Shown: one piece after another, positions 16,678-25,891 of the stretch
Layout of the letters: each line of letters starts with the position of its first letter
Numbering within the stretch: position 1 is the first letter of the stretch
From: JAGQLF01 sp964437465
Lineage (GTDB): Bacteria; Patescibacteriota; Dojkabacteria; J137
Assembly: GCA_964437465.1 (NCBI GenBank)
Contig: CAYTGI010000010.1
Location: 1 to 45,693 of the forward strand
DNA length: 45,693 nucleotides
Direction of reading: 5' to 3'
Translations under genes and position numbers: made by a program
Notes under the pieces: generated by a model
Told to the model about the DNA's origin: nothing
The model's database searches: none
What the model saw: only the letters and a program-made list of their open reading frames with translations

Positions 16678-19600
16678 TTAATTATATGAAAATGAGTATG
16701 AGAAACCTACATTAGGGTTTTCATAATCATAAATAGCACCATTTCCCGTAAAGTCATATTCCCAATGGTCTTCACTCTTCATCAAGTTTGTGTAAGAGTC
16801 ATTTACAACTATTCTTCCATCATATGTATAACCTTTTACTAAAATTATATGTCCTAAAGAATCATTGCCCAAAGCCTGAATAATGCCACCATCTTGATCA
16901 ATTACAGTTTTAACCCAACTCATATAGCTGTTTTTGCTTTTACCTGCAAAATTATAATATTCGATTTCTTCAAGAGCATCTTGAGGTTTCAATACATTTA
17001 CACCATGTCCTGCCCCCGTCATATAACTCGCAATATATTCCCAACCATTTATATTACAGTTAAATCCACTATGCGGTATCGCCGTGTAACTAAATGCACC
17101 TCTTATATTACTCATATTTGGCGTACTTGGACATCTTCTAAAATCATTAATTACTACTCCATCAATTGAATAAGTATATTTTTTGTTACCATAAAATTGA
17201 TTATCAGGTAGTATTCCGTTTTGAATAAGCCCCATTACAGCTGCATTTGCTCCACACATCATCCAGCCATCTATTGGATCTCCTAATTCTCCTGACTCAT
17301 TTAAATACTGATTAATATAAGGAGCATCATTTATCTTCGCGCAAGTTATATCAAAAGAATCGTTTGGATTTACATATTTCTCCATCCCATATCCTGAACA
17401 AATATTCTCCCAATCTATTTTACAAACCCTATTTTCTAAATATTCGTTTTCTTTACATGTAATCCACTCATACTCACACAACCACCCTCCCTCAAACTCC
17501 TGGCAGAGCATTCCTTGCTCCTCTTCTTCATAAGCCCATCCCTTTGGAAATCCATAAAAGCCAGCCGTTCCACCACTTTCTTGGTGCTTTTTCCAAATTC
17601 TTCCAAAGACCATGTTAGTTCCTTGTTCAGAAGAATAATATATTGTTCCATTATTTGAAAACTCTTGATATTCACCACTAGTACTATATGGAGAAGTTGC
17701 AGCTTTAGCTTTATTCATAGTTGGCAATCCTAATATCTTACATTGGTCGATATCTTCCGTTCCTCCTAACTTCTGGTCGTAATATGTCCCTCTAAAATCA
17801 TTATCTACTTGTAAGTCAAAAGATTGTTTTAGCTCTGGATTATATATTCTATCAGAATAAAGATCTTTACTTACATGCCATTTAATTTCGTTTTTATAAG
17901 TTCCGCAATACACTGTACCTTCACCCTTGTATCTATTAGAGGCCCCTTCAGTTATTTGATTTCTTGCATAGTGAATAGCATATTTATTTGCTGGAACTGC
18001 ATAGAAATCTATCCTTTCATATTTCCATATATCTGATAAATCATTTTTTATATAGTTCGCTTCATTAGAATCTATTGTATAAAAATGATTCATGTAAGTA
18101 TTACTCCAAAATCGTTGTACGGGATTAATATTACCTCTACCTCCACTATCGTAAGTATAAAATCCAATATCTTCATAAGCCCAAACATCAGGCCATGTAT
18201 TCTCTACTAATACTTTATCGGAATAACTTATTGTATAAAAATGTGCTTGGAGCGAGTCACTCCAGAATCTATAAACTGGTTTAGTATCTGGAACTTGTTC
18301 TTCGTATACATAAAATGCTATCTGCTCATACTCCCAGGTATCACTCAAATTATCTAAAACATATTCTTTTTCATTAATTGTATAAAAGTGCCCATTGTTA
18401 GCAGAACTCCAGAATCTATGTACAGGAACTAACTTATCCCAAACAATACCTGGTCCGCCGTACCCAAATTCATCAATAGTTTCAGAGTCTCCTAGATTAC
18501 TTAGCCCTAAAATTATTGGACTATTTATCTCTCCATATTGAAAGAGCAGCTCAGGATCTATCGCATAAGTTGATCCATCCTTGTTATATCTATGAGCTTC
18601 AAAGTGTAAATGACATCCTACATCTCCTTGACCTGGTCCTGTTACACTTGGCTCCTGGCCATGAACTGTTGCAGTAGCATCTAGTTCATGGCCTCTCACA
18701 TACCCAGTATTACCACTTGTACCGATCGCCTCGCCTTGTTCTACTTCCTGACCTGGCAATACCCAAACTTCATCTAAATGCCAATACCTTGTTTGGAATT
18801 TATATACTTCTCCTGTTTCAGGATCGGGCTCAGACTCGTGTTCAATAATTACATAATTTGCTGGAGTTTCTACTGTACTCTCATTACCTAAATCAATACC
18901 TTCAGTAAATGTAGTCAAAACAACTCCTTTCGCAGCGGAGTAAAGCTCAGTCCCGCAGTACAATCCGTAGTCAACTCCCGCATGGTATTTACCTTCTCTT
19001 TCTCCAAAATCACTAGTAATTCCTACATCGTAATAGTTTCCATCGGGATCAATATTCGGGTCTTCATAGGCTCTTTCAAACTGTATATAATCAACCCAAT
19101 TGTAAGTTTGGCCGTCTCGATTTAAGCAAACGAAGCTATCCATCATCCATCCACTTAAACCATCAAGAGTTAAGATCTGTAGCCAAGAATTGCCTTTACT
19201 ATCAGGTACTTCTTCTAGAACGTAAAATTCTTCTTCTAAAGTTAAATACTTAATTGTTTTACTGTTCCAATCCGGAGCATTTTTTAAATATGTAATCCTT
19301 GAATTACATACAAATGCTTTTTCAAAATACGTGTTGTTCGGTTTAAATTCAGGAAGATTTTCTTGAATAGCCTTTTCACAATCTAGGTCATCTATACTAA
19401 TCCATCCAATTTTATTTCCATCAAACTGAACTTGTGCAAACTGATCTCTATAGTTAAAGGCATTTACTTTTTCCCCACTTTCAAAAACTTGAATGATATC
19501 AGAATCAATTTCAGGAGAAATTAACAATCTAGTACCCCCAGCAACATTACAACTTACTGTCTCATAACCACCCCCTCCAAAATCATCTTCATAAGGGTAA

Positions 19601-22563
19601 TCTGGAAGACCTTCTTCAAGATCATTATCAAAAGGATCTGCTATTACTATTGGCAAGTCATAAGTACTTACACTTTTCTCACTAAACCAAGTTATTCCCT
19701 CTTCTACAACATCTAACTGTAAGATATAGTTTCCAGGTCTATCAGGAGTATCTACTCGTAATCTCACGTCTTCATATATTTGCTCTGGGCTAAGAAAATC
19801 ATTTAAAATATATCTATTTCCGTTCCATCTATAAAAGTAGTTCTGATCAATGTTGTACCAGTGAAAAGAGATATTAACTGCATTGCCAATGTTCGGGTAC
19901 CATGTAAAATTAGATGTATTTTCTACATCAAACACAAGATTAATTTTCTCCCCTGTGTAATAAGATTCAGGGAAGTCTTCTAAGGAATAGGTGCCTATAG
20001 ACGATAAATAATCATCAGTATTAATAAACTCTGCTCCATATTTTTTTACAAAACTTCCACCATCTGAGTTATCTGAGATAATAATTATTGAGTCGCTAGT
20101 CTCATAAATATTTCCAGCTTCATCCTTTAATCTTAGAAACGCGCTTGCAGTACCCTTCTCTACCGGCAGTAATTCCTCAAACTCTACTTCATCTTCAAAT
20201 TCAGCCCATTCACTCCATTTACTGTTTCCAAGGCTGTATGAATATAAAACTGGATCATCAACATTATCTTCATGACTTTCTATTGTTAAACTTACATTAA
20301 GATCAGCAGTAGCTCTATCTCCGTTATTGATAAGGATTGAACCTCTAGGGGCTTTCGTATCTAAAATTATCAAATCGCAACTCCAGCCTGACTCGTTATC
20401 TCTAACGTCTTTTACCTTTACACATATTTCTTTCTCTCCGTCTATATTACCCTTTAATAAATAGTCAGGAAATGTTTGTTGAAGCCCTTCATTAATATCC
20501 CAACTTTCCCACTCTGTTTCTTTACTTTCTCCACTACCCTTATCTATATACTTGTATCTAACTTTGTTTTGTAGTGATGCATCTGGAACTTCTATACTTA
20601 CTGTCTTTCTTATTAAATCATTTATTGTGTATTTAGAGTTAGTTCCTATCTCATCAATTGTATTTGTTAGAGTAATCTTTCCTATAGGATCTTTAATTAA
20701 AAATGTTCCTTGTCCTACTTCTTGCCTCTGAGATCCGTTATGATTTGTATAAACAACTCTTGTTAGTGTTCTTAATGTTGTACCCTCTGTTAGGTTTTCA
20801 TCCTCAGAAATTACTCCATCAATAGTTAAAGTAATCATTGTATTTTCAGTAGCATTTCCTAAATCTACATTTATGTAATCAACTCCATCATCTATTAATG
20901 TTACTTCTTGGTTAGTTGTTGAACCTTGAATAAAAAGATTAGCAGAGCTCGTATCTAAGATTAGATACTGAGGATAAAATAGCTTTAAGTTTAGATTCTC
21001 TGTTGGTACTTTTTCAGGTACATATGTTTCTATCTTTAGTTTTACTGGATATCCTTTGTTTGTTGTTGTTACTCCTACCCATTCCTTCTTAATCTCACTC
21101 CATACAGTTGTATTTGTTTCTACTCTTGGAGTTCTTACATATTCGCTATCTTTCTCATCTGATTCTCCAGATCGATTATCTTCAGTTGAATTCCATTCTC
21201 CATCTACCTCTACCTTGTTTTTAAATGGATCATTACTTAGTAATTCACTATTATCTTTGTATGTTTCACTTACTGTAGTTATGTAGTCTATTGAATGAGT
21301 TTCTCCTGCACTTAATTTATCTAACTCCCATACTAAAGTAATTGTTCCCTGCCTGCCGGCAGGCATGGCGTTAGTGTTTTCTGTTGTTAATGTCGGAGGT
21401 ATATCTGAGTTTTGGAATTCTATTCCATCAGGAAGAGTATCTGTTATTACTACGTTTTTGTAGTTGTAGTATTCAGAAGTTTTAATATTTATCTTGTAGT
21501 TAATTGTATCTCCTGGATTAACAATATCTTTATCGCTACTTTTCCAGACATTAATATATTTTGTTCTAAATGTATCTGAGTTTGTAAGATTTACTAGTTC
21601 TGAATCTCTCTCTCTTGTTTTGTAGAAAGCTTCAATTTCACTTTCGATATTAATCTCTTCGTTTTCTTTAACTACAGCTCCTATGTCTTTCTTGTATGGG
21701 ACTTTAATGTTGTATTCGATGTTTACGGGATTCTCATAGTTTTCTTTCTCTAAAGAGTCTATTATCCATTCTAGAAGTGTTTGTCCATCTTCCCTTTCTT
21801 CAGCTCTAAACTCGTAGTCATATGTATTTTCAGAAATATCATTTATCAGTTCTTCACTTTCCCATTCATATTCAAGACCATCTTCAAGTGTTTCAGTAAT
21901 AGTTACTTCTTCTCCTTCAGTTGTTTCTACATCTGGATTGTTTTTAATCTCCAGTTTCCTTTTTAGTTCTTCTCCAACTAGAACTTCTTTAGTATAGTTT
22001 TCAGTATTAGTATTTACTTGGACTCCCCTAATTGTAGCTCTAAAAGTTTTCTCTTCTACTACCTGACCTACAAAGATTGGAGAGTATGAGGCATTTCCTG
22101 AAGCATTGAATATTATCTGATCATTAACATAGTAGGTCGGTTCTTCATGCCTACCGGCAGACAAGCCCTCAAAGTTAAGGGCGAAATGTACTTTAACTGA
22201 TTCATTTGGTAGAAGATCAGCTATATTCTCCCATTTAATACTTGAGGAGTTACTACTTGTTGGATTAAAGATATTTGCATCACTATTGTTTACAATGGGT
22301 AGTGAATTGCTAAAAGTTACTCCTTCAGGAAGTTCTAGGTTAAATCCTACATTGTATATTCTTTCACTACTTGTATTCTTTAACTCTAATTCAATATTTC
22401 CGCTATCTCCAAGTAGTGGCTCTTTCGTTACATTGGTTATGAGTTCAATGTCAATTGAGTCTTCTAACTCTTGAGCTTTCACAGAATTAGTAATAGGTAA
22501 AATTATCGTTTGGCAGGTTATTATTAGTGCTAGCGAAATTCTAAATATAGTTGAATTTCTCAT
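16678..22563 (-). CDS. Giant secreted M23 / C39-like bifunctional peptidase with surface repeats
   Basis: This 1961-residue protein has a signal peptide (about 1-30). The N-terminal half holds DUF11-like and Ig-like repeats (about 35-820), then an NBR1-like Ig domain (about 860-975). Two SH3-like domains follow (about 1002-1062 and 1082-1145). An M23 metallopeptidase spans about 1175-1335 with zinc ligands His1194 and Asp1198 (H-A-G-V-D) and His1318-Leu-His1320. Three DUF5648 repeats lie at about 1375-1530 and an LGFP-like segment at about 1600-1700. The C-terminal C39-like peptidase has Cys1770 (W-M-M-C-G-A-N), His1905 (L-G-H-I) and Asn1921-Asp1922. M23 enzymes cut peptidoglycan cross-links; C39-like enzymes are cysteine proteases. 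Both sites look intact. It probably acts on the cell's own or a partner's envelope. It carries a palindromic-repeat insertion near residue 400 and leads a surface operon. Confidence 0.88.
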   Translation of the reverse strand: MRNSTIFRISLALIITCQTIILPITNSVKAQELEDSIDIELITNVTKEPLLGDSGNIELELKNTSSERIYNVGFNLELPEGVTFSNSLPIVNNSDANIFNPTSSNSSSIKWENIADLLPNESVKVHFALNFEGLSAGRHEEPTYYVNDQIIFNASGNASYSPIFVGQVVEEKTFRATIRGVQVNTNTENYTKEVLVGEELKRKLEIKNNPDVETTEGEEVTITETLEDGLEYEWESEELINDISENTYDYEFRAEEREDGQTLLEWIIDSLEKENYENPVNIEYNIKVPYKKDIGAVVKENEEINIESEIEAFYKTRERDSELVNLTNSDTFRTKYINVWKSSDKDIVNPGDTINYKINIKTSEYYNYKNVVITDTLPDGIEFQNSDIPPTLTTENTNAMPAGRQGTITLVWELDKLSAGETHSIDYITTVSETYKDNSELLSNDPFKNKVEVDGEWNSTEDNRSGESDEKDSEYVRTPRVETNTTVWSEIKKEWVGVTTTNKGYPVKLKIETYVPEKVPTENLNLKLFYPQYLILDTSSANLFIQGSTTNQEVTLIDDGVDYINVDLGNATENTMITLTIDGVISEDENLTEGTTLRTLTRVVYTNHNGSQRQEVGQGTFLIKDPIGKITLTNTIDEIGTNSKYTINDLIRKTVSIEVPDASLQNKVRYKYIDKGSGESKETEWESWDINEGLQQTFPDYLLKGNIDGEKEICVKVKDVRDNESGWSCDLIILDTKAPRGSILINNGDRATADLNVSLTIESHEDNVDDPVLYSYSLGNSKWSEWAEFEDEVEFEELLPVEKGTASAFLRLKDEAGNIYETSDSIIIISDNSDGGSFVKKYGAEFINTDDYLSSIGTYSLEDFPESYYTGEKINLVFDVENTSNFTWYPNIGNAVNISFHWYNIDQNYFYRWNGNRYILNDFLSPEQIYEDVRLRVDTPDRPGNYILQLDVVEEGITWFSEKSVSTYDLPIVIADPFDNDLEEGLPDYPYEDDFGGGGYETVSCNVAGGTRLLISPEIDSDIIQVFESGEKVNAFNYRDQFAQVQFDGNKIGWISIDDLDCEKAIQENLPEFKPNNTYFEKAFVCNSRITYLKNAPDWNSKTIKYLTLEEEFYVLEEVPDSKGNSWLQILTLDGLSGWMMDSFVCLNRDGQTYNWVDYIQFERAYEDPNIDPDGNYYDVGITSDFGEREGKYHAGVDYGLYCGTELYSAAKGVVLTTFTEGIDLGNESTVETPANYVIIEHESEPDPETGEVYKFQTRYWHLDEVWVLPGQEVEQGEAIGTSGNTGYVRGHELDATATVHGQEPSVTGPGQGDVGCHLHFEAHRYNKDGSTYAIDPELLFQYGEINSPIILGLSNLGDSETIDEFGYGGPGIVWDKLVPVHRFWSSANNGHFYTINEKEYVLDNLSDTWEYEQIAFYVYEEQVPDTKPVYRFWSDSLQAHFYTISYSDKVLVENTWPDVWAYEDIGFYTYDSGGRGNINPVQRFWSNTYMNHFYTIDSNEANYIKNDLSDIWKYERIDFYAVPANKYAIHYARNQITEGASNRYKGEGTVYCGTYKNEIKWHVSKDLYSDRIYNPELKQSFDLQVDNDFRGTYYDQKLGGTEDIDQCKILGLPTMNKAKAATSPYSTSGEYQEFSNNGTIYYSSEQGTNMVFGRIWKKHQESGGTAGFYGFPKGWAYEEEEQGMLCQEFEGGWLCEYEWITCKENEYLENRVCKIDWENICSGYGMEKYVNPNDSFDITCAKINDAPYINQYLNESGELGDPIDGWMMCGANAAVMGLIQNGILPDNQFYGNKKYTYSIDGVVINDFRRCPSTPNMSNIRGAFSYTAIPHSGFNCNINGWEYIASYMTGAGHGVNVLKPQDALEEIEYYNFAGKSKNSYMSWVKTVIDQDGGIIQALGNDSLGHIILVKGYTYDGRIVVNDSYTNLMKSEDHWEYDFTGNGAIYDYENPNVGFSYSFSYN
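21350..21365. repeat. 16-bp GC-rich palindromic repeat in coding sequence
   Basis: TGCCTGCCGGCAGGCA is a perfect palindrome, strikingly GC-rich in this AT-rich DNA. In the giant gene it is read as M-P-A-G-R-Q-G at about residues 399-405, interrupting a DUF11-like repeat that would otherwise run smoothly from T-E-N-T-N into T-I-T-L-V-W. I recall this kind of palindrome and its P-A-G-R-Q translation from many CPR genomes. Confidence 0.75.
22148..22163. repeat. Degenerate second copy of the palindromic repeat
   Basis: TGCCTACCGGCAGACA matches the repeat at 21350 in 14 of 16 positions and sits in the same gene about 790 bases away, read as L-S-A-G-R-H-E near residue 134. It looks like an older, mutated copy. 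Confidence 0.5.
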
Positions 22564-22587
22564 GAATATTGTTAACTAGCTTGAGGT

Positions 22588-22627
22588 TATCACCAGTGAT
22601 AGTTTTTAACATTGTATCGCAATACAA
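22588..22627. promoter_or_regulatory. Two inverted repeats at the promoter of the giant gene
   Basis: TATCAC-CA-GTGATA (22588-22601) and TTGTAT-CGCA-ATACAA (22612-22627) lie upstream of the start at 22563. The second overlaps a minus-strand -10-like TACAAT (22611-22616); the first then falls at the predicted 5' end of the transcript. They may be operator sites. The TATCAC half-site recalls lambda-type repressor operators, but that is only a resemblance. Confidence 0.4.
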
Positions 22628-22649
22628 AATTTCAAAATTCCTAATCTTA

Positions 22650-22678
22650 TTGCTACAAAACGCCTTTTTTGCTAAGAT
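22650..22678 (+). promoter_or_regulatory. Extended -10 promoter of fusA
   Basis: TTGCTA (22650-22655) and TGcTAAGAT (22670-22678) have a 17-base spacer and an extended -10 TG. The transcript would start near 22685, leaving a leader of about 110 bases before the ATG at 22796. I see no riboswitch-like fold in that leader. Confidence 0.55.
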
Positions 22679-22795
22679 TATGCCGTCTAAACACTTTTTT
22701 AAGAATTAGAAATATCCCGTGCTCTAGGGTTAAACAAAAAAATTATTCATCCAAATTGAGCAAGGATGATTATTTTACATTATTACTTAATATAT

Positions 22796-24952
22796 ATGGC
22801 AACAGACTACGGTGCAGTAAAAGACACTAGATACTATAGAAACCTTGGAATTATTGCTCATGTTGATGCAGGGAAAACTACAACAACTGAGAGAATCCTC
22901 TTCTTTACAGGAAAAACACATAAAACAGGAGAAGTTCATGAAGGAGCGGCGACGATGGACTTCATGGAACAAGAAAAAGAAAGAGGAATTACAATCCAAT
23001 CTGCTGCTACAACTGCTTTCTGGGACTATGATGGTAATAAATATAGAATTAATATTATTGATACTCCAGGACACGTTGACTTCACAGCTGAAGTAGAAAG
23101 ATCTCTTAGAGTCCTTGATGGAGCTGTTGTTGTATTCGACGGTAAGATGGGAGTTGAGCCACAATCTTCAAAGGTTTGGTTCCAAGCAGAAAAATACAAA
23201 GTACCAAGACTGTGCTACATTAATAAGCTTGATAATATCGGAGCAGATTTCTATAAATCTTACGATAGTATCGTTGAACACCTTTCAGACAAGGCAGTGC
23301 CTATTGCAATTCCAGTAGGAATTGAAAATGAGTTTAATGGAATTGTTGATCTTGTTGAAATGAAGATGAGAACTCATCATGATGACGAAGGAAAAGAGAT
23401 TGATGTTCATGATATTACTGATGAGTACAAGGATAAAGCTGAAGAATGGAGAAATAAACTAATTGAACTTGTCGCTGATTCAAATGATAAAATTGCTGAA
23501 AAATTCTTAGAAGGAGAAGAGATAACTCCAGAAGAACTAAGGGAAGGAATTAGAACTGCTGTTCTTAATAGCGATCTATTCCCTGTTATGCCAGGATCAT
23601 CACTCAAAAACAAAGGAGTACAAGCAATGCTTGATAACGTTTGTAGATACTTACCTGCTCCTATCGATAAGGACTACGTTATTGAAGATGAAGAATCTGG
23701 TGAGGAGAAAACTTTCCACGGAAAAGTTGCTGGATGGGATCCTAATACAAATGAAATTATTTCAAGAGAACTTACAGAAGATGAACCATTCAGTGCACTT
23801 GTATTCAAACTAGCCGTTGATCCACACGTTGGAAACCTAGCTTTCTTTAGAGTTTACTCAGGAACAATGGAAGCAGGAAGTTACGTATATAATAGTATCA
23901 ATGGTAAGAAAGAAAGAGTTGGAAGAATTGTTATGATGCATGCTAATTCTAGAGAAGAAGCTTCAGTTGTTAGAGCCGGAGATATTGCTGCAGTAGTAGG
24001 ATTAAAAGATACTAATACAGGAGAAACTCTATCTGACGAGAAAAAACCTATTAGACTAGCAAGTATTGAGTTCCCTGAGCCAGTTGTTAGATTTGCTATT
24101 GAACCAAAAACTAAATCTGATCAAGAGAAACTTGGAGAAGCGCTAGCTAAACTTACATCTGAAGATCCAACATTCCACGCACAAACTGATCAGGAAACTG
24201 GACAGGTTGTTATTGCAGGAATGGGAGAGCTTCACTTAGAGGTTAAAACTAGATTATTAAAAGATGAATACAATCTTGATGTAAATATTGGTAAACCACA
24301 AGTAGCATATAGAGAAACAATTAAATCAGAAGGTAAGCATAGAGAACTTTTAAAGAAACAGTCTGGAGGTGCAGGGCAATATGCTGATATTGATATGATA
24401 GTAAGACCAAGAGAAAGAGGTGAAGGATACAAGTTCGTTGATAGTATTAAAGGAGGATCAATTCCAAGAGAATATATTCCATCAATTGACAAAGGATTCC
24501 AAGAATCAATGACTGCTGGACCAATTGGAGGATATCCAGTTGTTGATATAGAAGCCGAAATTGTTGATGGCTCTTATCATGATGTTGATTCTAATACAGA
24601 TACATTCAAGACTGCCGCATTCTATGGATTAAAAAAAGCTCTTAAGGCAGGTAATCCAATCTTATTGGAACCTATTATGAAAGTAAACATCAATGTTCCG
24701 GAAGAACATGTTGGAGCGGTATCTGGATATATTTCAGGAAGAAGAGGATTGATTAAGAACATGGTTTCAAGAGGAAAAACTCAAGAGATTAATGCAGAAG
24801 CACCTTTGGGAGAACTATTCGGAATGACTTCAGATCTTAGAAATCTAACTTCTGGAACAGCTGCTCCAACAATGGAACCTAGTCATTATGCAGAAGTTCC
24901 AGCTGGAATTGTTAAGAATATTGTTGGAGAAAATTCTGAAGAGGGAGAATAA
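22796..24952 (+). CDS. fusA: Elongation factor G
   Basis: EF-G is the GTPase that drives translocation and, with RRF, recycles ribosomes. The 718-residue protein has the G1 loop A-H-V-D-A-G-K-T (21-28), G3 D-T-P-G-H (89-93) and G4 N-K-L-D (143-146, Leu instead of the usual Met), then domains II to V ending in the expected H-Y-A-E-V-P-A-G segment and a short acidic tail. The ATG at 22796 (M-A-T-D-Y-G) is chosen because homologs begin about there; an ATG at 22766 behind an AAGG would add ten hydrophobic residues not expected in EF-G. No str-operon partners (rpsL, rpsG, tuf) are adjacent; it stands between two surface operons. A strong hairpin terminator follows. Confidence 0.97.
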   Translation: MATDYGAVKDTRYYRNLGIIAHVDAGKTTTTERILFFTGKTHKTGEVHEGAATMDFMEQEKERGITIQSAATTAFWDYDGNKYRINIIDTPGHVDFTAEVERSLRVLDGAVVVFDGKMGVEPQSSKVWFQAEKYKVPRLCYINKLDNIGADFYKSYDSIVEHLSDKAVPIAIPVGIENEFNGIVDLVEMKMRTHHDDEGKEIDVHDITDEYKDKAEEWRNKLIELVADSNDKIAEKFLEGEEITPEELREGIRTAVLNSDLFPVMPGSSLKNKGVQAMLDNVCRYLPAPIDKDYVIEDEESGEEKTFHGKVAGWDPNTNEIISRELTEDEPFSALVFKLAVDPHVGNLAFFRVYSGTMEAGSYVYNSINGKKERVGRIVMMHANSREEASVVRAGDIAAVVGLKDTNTGETLSDEKKPIRLASIEFPEPVVRFAIEPKTKSDQEKLGEALAKLTSEDPTFHAQTDQETGQVVIAGMGELHLEVKTRLLKDEYNLDVNIGKPQVAYRETIKSEGKHRELLKKQSGGAGQYADIDMIVRPRERGEGYKFVDSIKGGSIPREYIPSIDKGFQESMTAGPIGGYPVVDIEAEIVDGSYHDVDSNTDTFKTAAFYGLKKALKAGNPILLEPIMKVNINVPEEHVGAVSGYISGRRGLIKNMVSRGKTQEINAEAPLGELFGMTSDLRNLTSGTAAPTMEPSHYAEVPAGIVKNIVGENSEEGE

Positions 24953-24970
24953 TTTTAAACTAAATGTAGA

Positions 24971-24997
24971 AAGAGCAGGAAAATCCTGCTCTTTTTT
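24971..24997 (+). terminator. Intrinsic terminator of fusA
   Basis: A perfect 10-bp stem (24971-24980 with 24984-24993, AAGAGCAGGA/TCCTGCTCTT) with an AAA loop is followed by TTTT. It lies 18 bases after the fusA stop and may also slow transcription of the convergent gene. Confidence 0.9.
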
Positions 24998-25009
24998 GAT
25001 AAGTCTATT

Positions 25010-25891
25010 CTATTTCCTATTTTTTTTCTTTAAGACCAGAATCAGCATTATCCCTAAAGAACTTACACCAATAATTCCCAGCAGTATAAATAGCTCTATA
25101 GGTAATGAATTGATAGTTTTTTCAATAGTTATAGTTGTATCGTTAACTTCGTAAATCTGAGTAAAAGTAATCTCCCCTATTCTTTTATGCCAAGGCCTTG
25201 GATCTGTAAACTCAAAATTAAAGTCTTTACTATCACCAGGAACCAAAGCTTCTACAAGTTGATCTGATTGAGGAAAGTTATCTAGATAAGAATTATCAGC
25301 TGTAACAATAATTTCCCCCTCAACTTTTAATATCTTTTCTGATTCGTTTTTTATAGATGAACTAATTTCATACTCTACTCCTGAACTATTATCACTGAAA
25401 ATAACCGATTTTGGATCGACAGAAAAATTTGTTGGAACGAATTGCTTATCAGAATCATTAAAGGTCTTATCAATAAAAATTGTTGCAATCTCGCTAATTA
25501 CGCCAACTTCTTCTTCATTTTTATCACTTGGGTATACAATTATCCCTGGAATGTAATTCTCAATATTATTAATATACTTAACATTAATTTCTACTGCTTC
25601 ACCTTGGGCAATAGTATTTTCAAATTCATCAAAATCAAAAATCTCAGAGTTTGGCTCTTCATCAACAGGAACAATTGTTCTAATGTCTTCATTAAATTCA
25701 AATAGTCTAACTGCTAGTTCAAATTCATAGTTAAAATAAGTTTCATTTCTAATAATTAATTGAACTTCATCTCCTGGATTTACATAAGAAACTGAAGGAC
25801 TTACAACAATTGTATTATCCTGAGCATGAATAGGATTAATAAAACCTAAGAGTAGAAAAGTAATTATGGATAATAGAATTTTTCTTATCAT
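25010..25891 (-). CDS. Membrane-anchored DUF916-like surface protein (copy 2)
   Basis: The 293-residue protein has a signal peptide (about 1-23, ending H-A-Q), two strand-rich Ig-like domains (about 24-130 and 150-255), a C-terminal transmembrane helix (about 262-284) and a basic K-K-K-N-R-K tail. This is the layout of the DUF916/DUF3324 anchors that accompany WxL proteins: the opening reads V-V-S-P-S-V-S-Y-V-N-P-G-D-E and the C-terminal helix ends in a lysine-rich tail. The anchor would stay in the membrane and hold a WxL-like partner on the wall or surface. Its ATG overlaps the TGA of the upstream WxL-like gene (ATGA), strong evidence for co-translation of the pair. Family assignment rests on layout and pattern only. 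Confidence 0.75.
   Translation of the reverse strand: MIRKILLSIITFLLLGFINPIHAQDNTIVVSPSVSYVNPGDEVQLIIRNETYFNYEFELAVRLFEFNEDIRTIVPVDEEPNSEIFDFDEFENTIAQGEAVEINVKYINNIENYIPGIIVYPSDKNEEEVGVISEIATIFIDKTFNDSDKQFVPTNFSVDPKSVIFSDNSSGVEYEISSSIKNESEKILKVEGEIIVTADNSYLDNFPQSDQLVEALVPGDSKDFNFEFTDPRPWHKRIGEITFTQIYEVNDTTITIEKTINSLPIELFILLGIIGVSSLGIMLILVLKKKNRK

Noticed and set aside
20164..20171. TACCGGCA as a further copy of the GC-rich palindrome
   Set aside because: Only eight bases match, and the protein reads on normally through the site.
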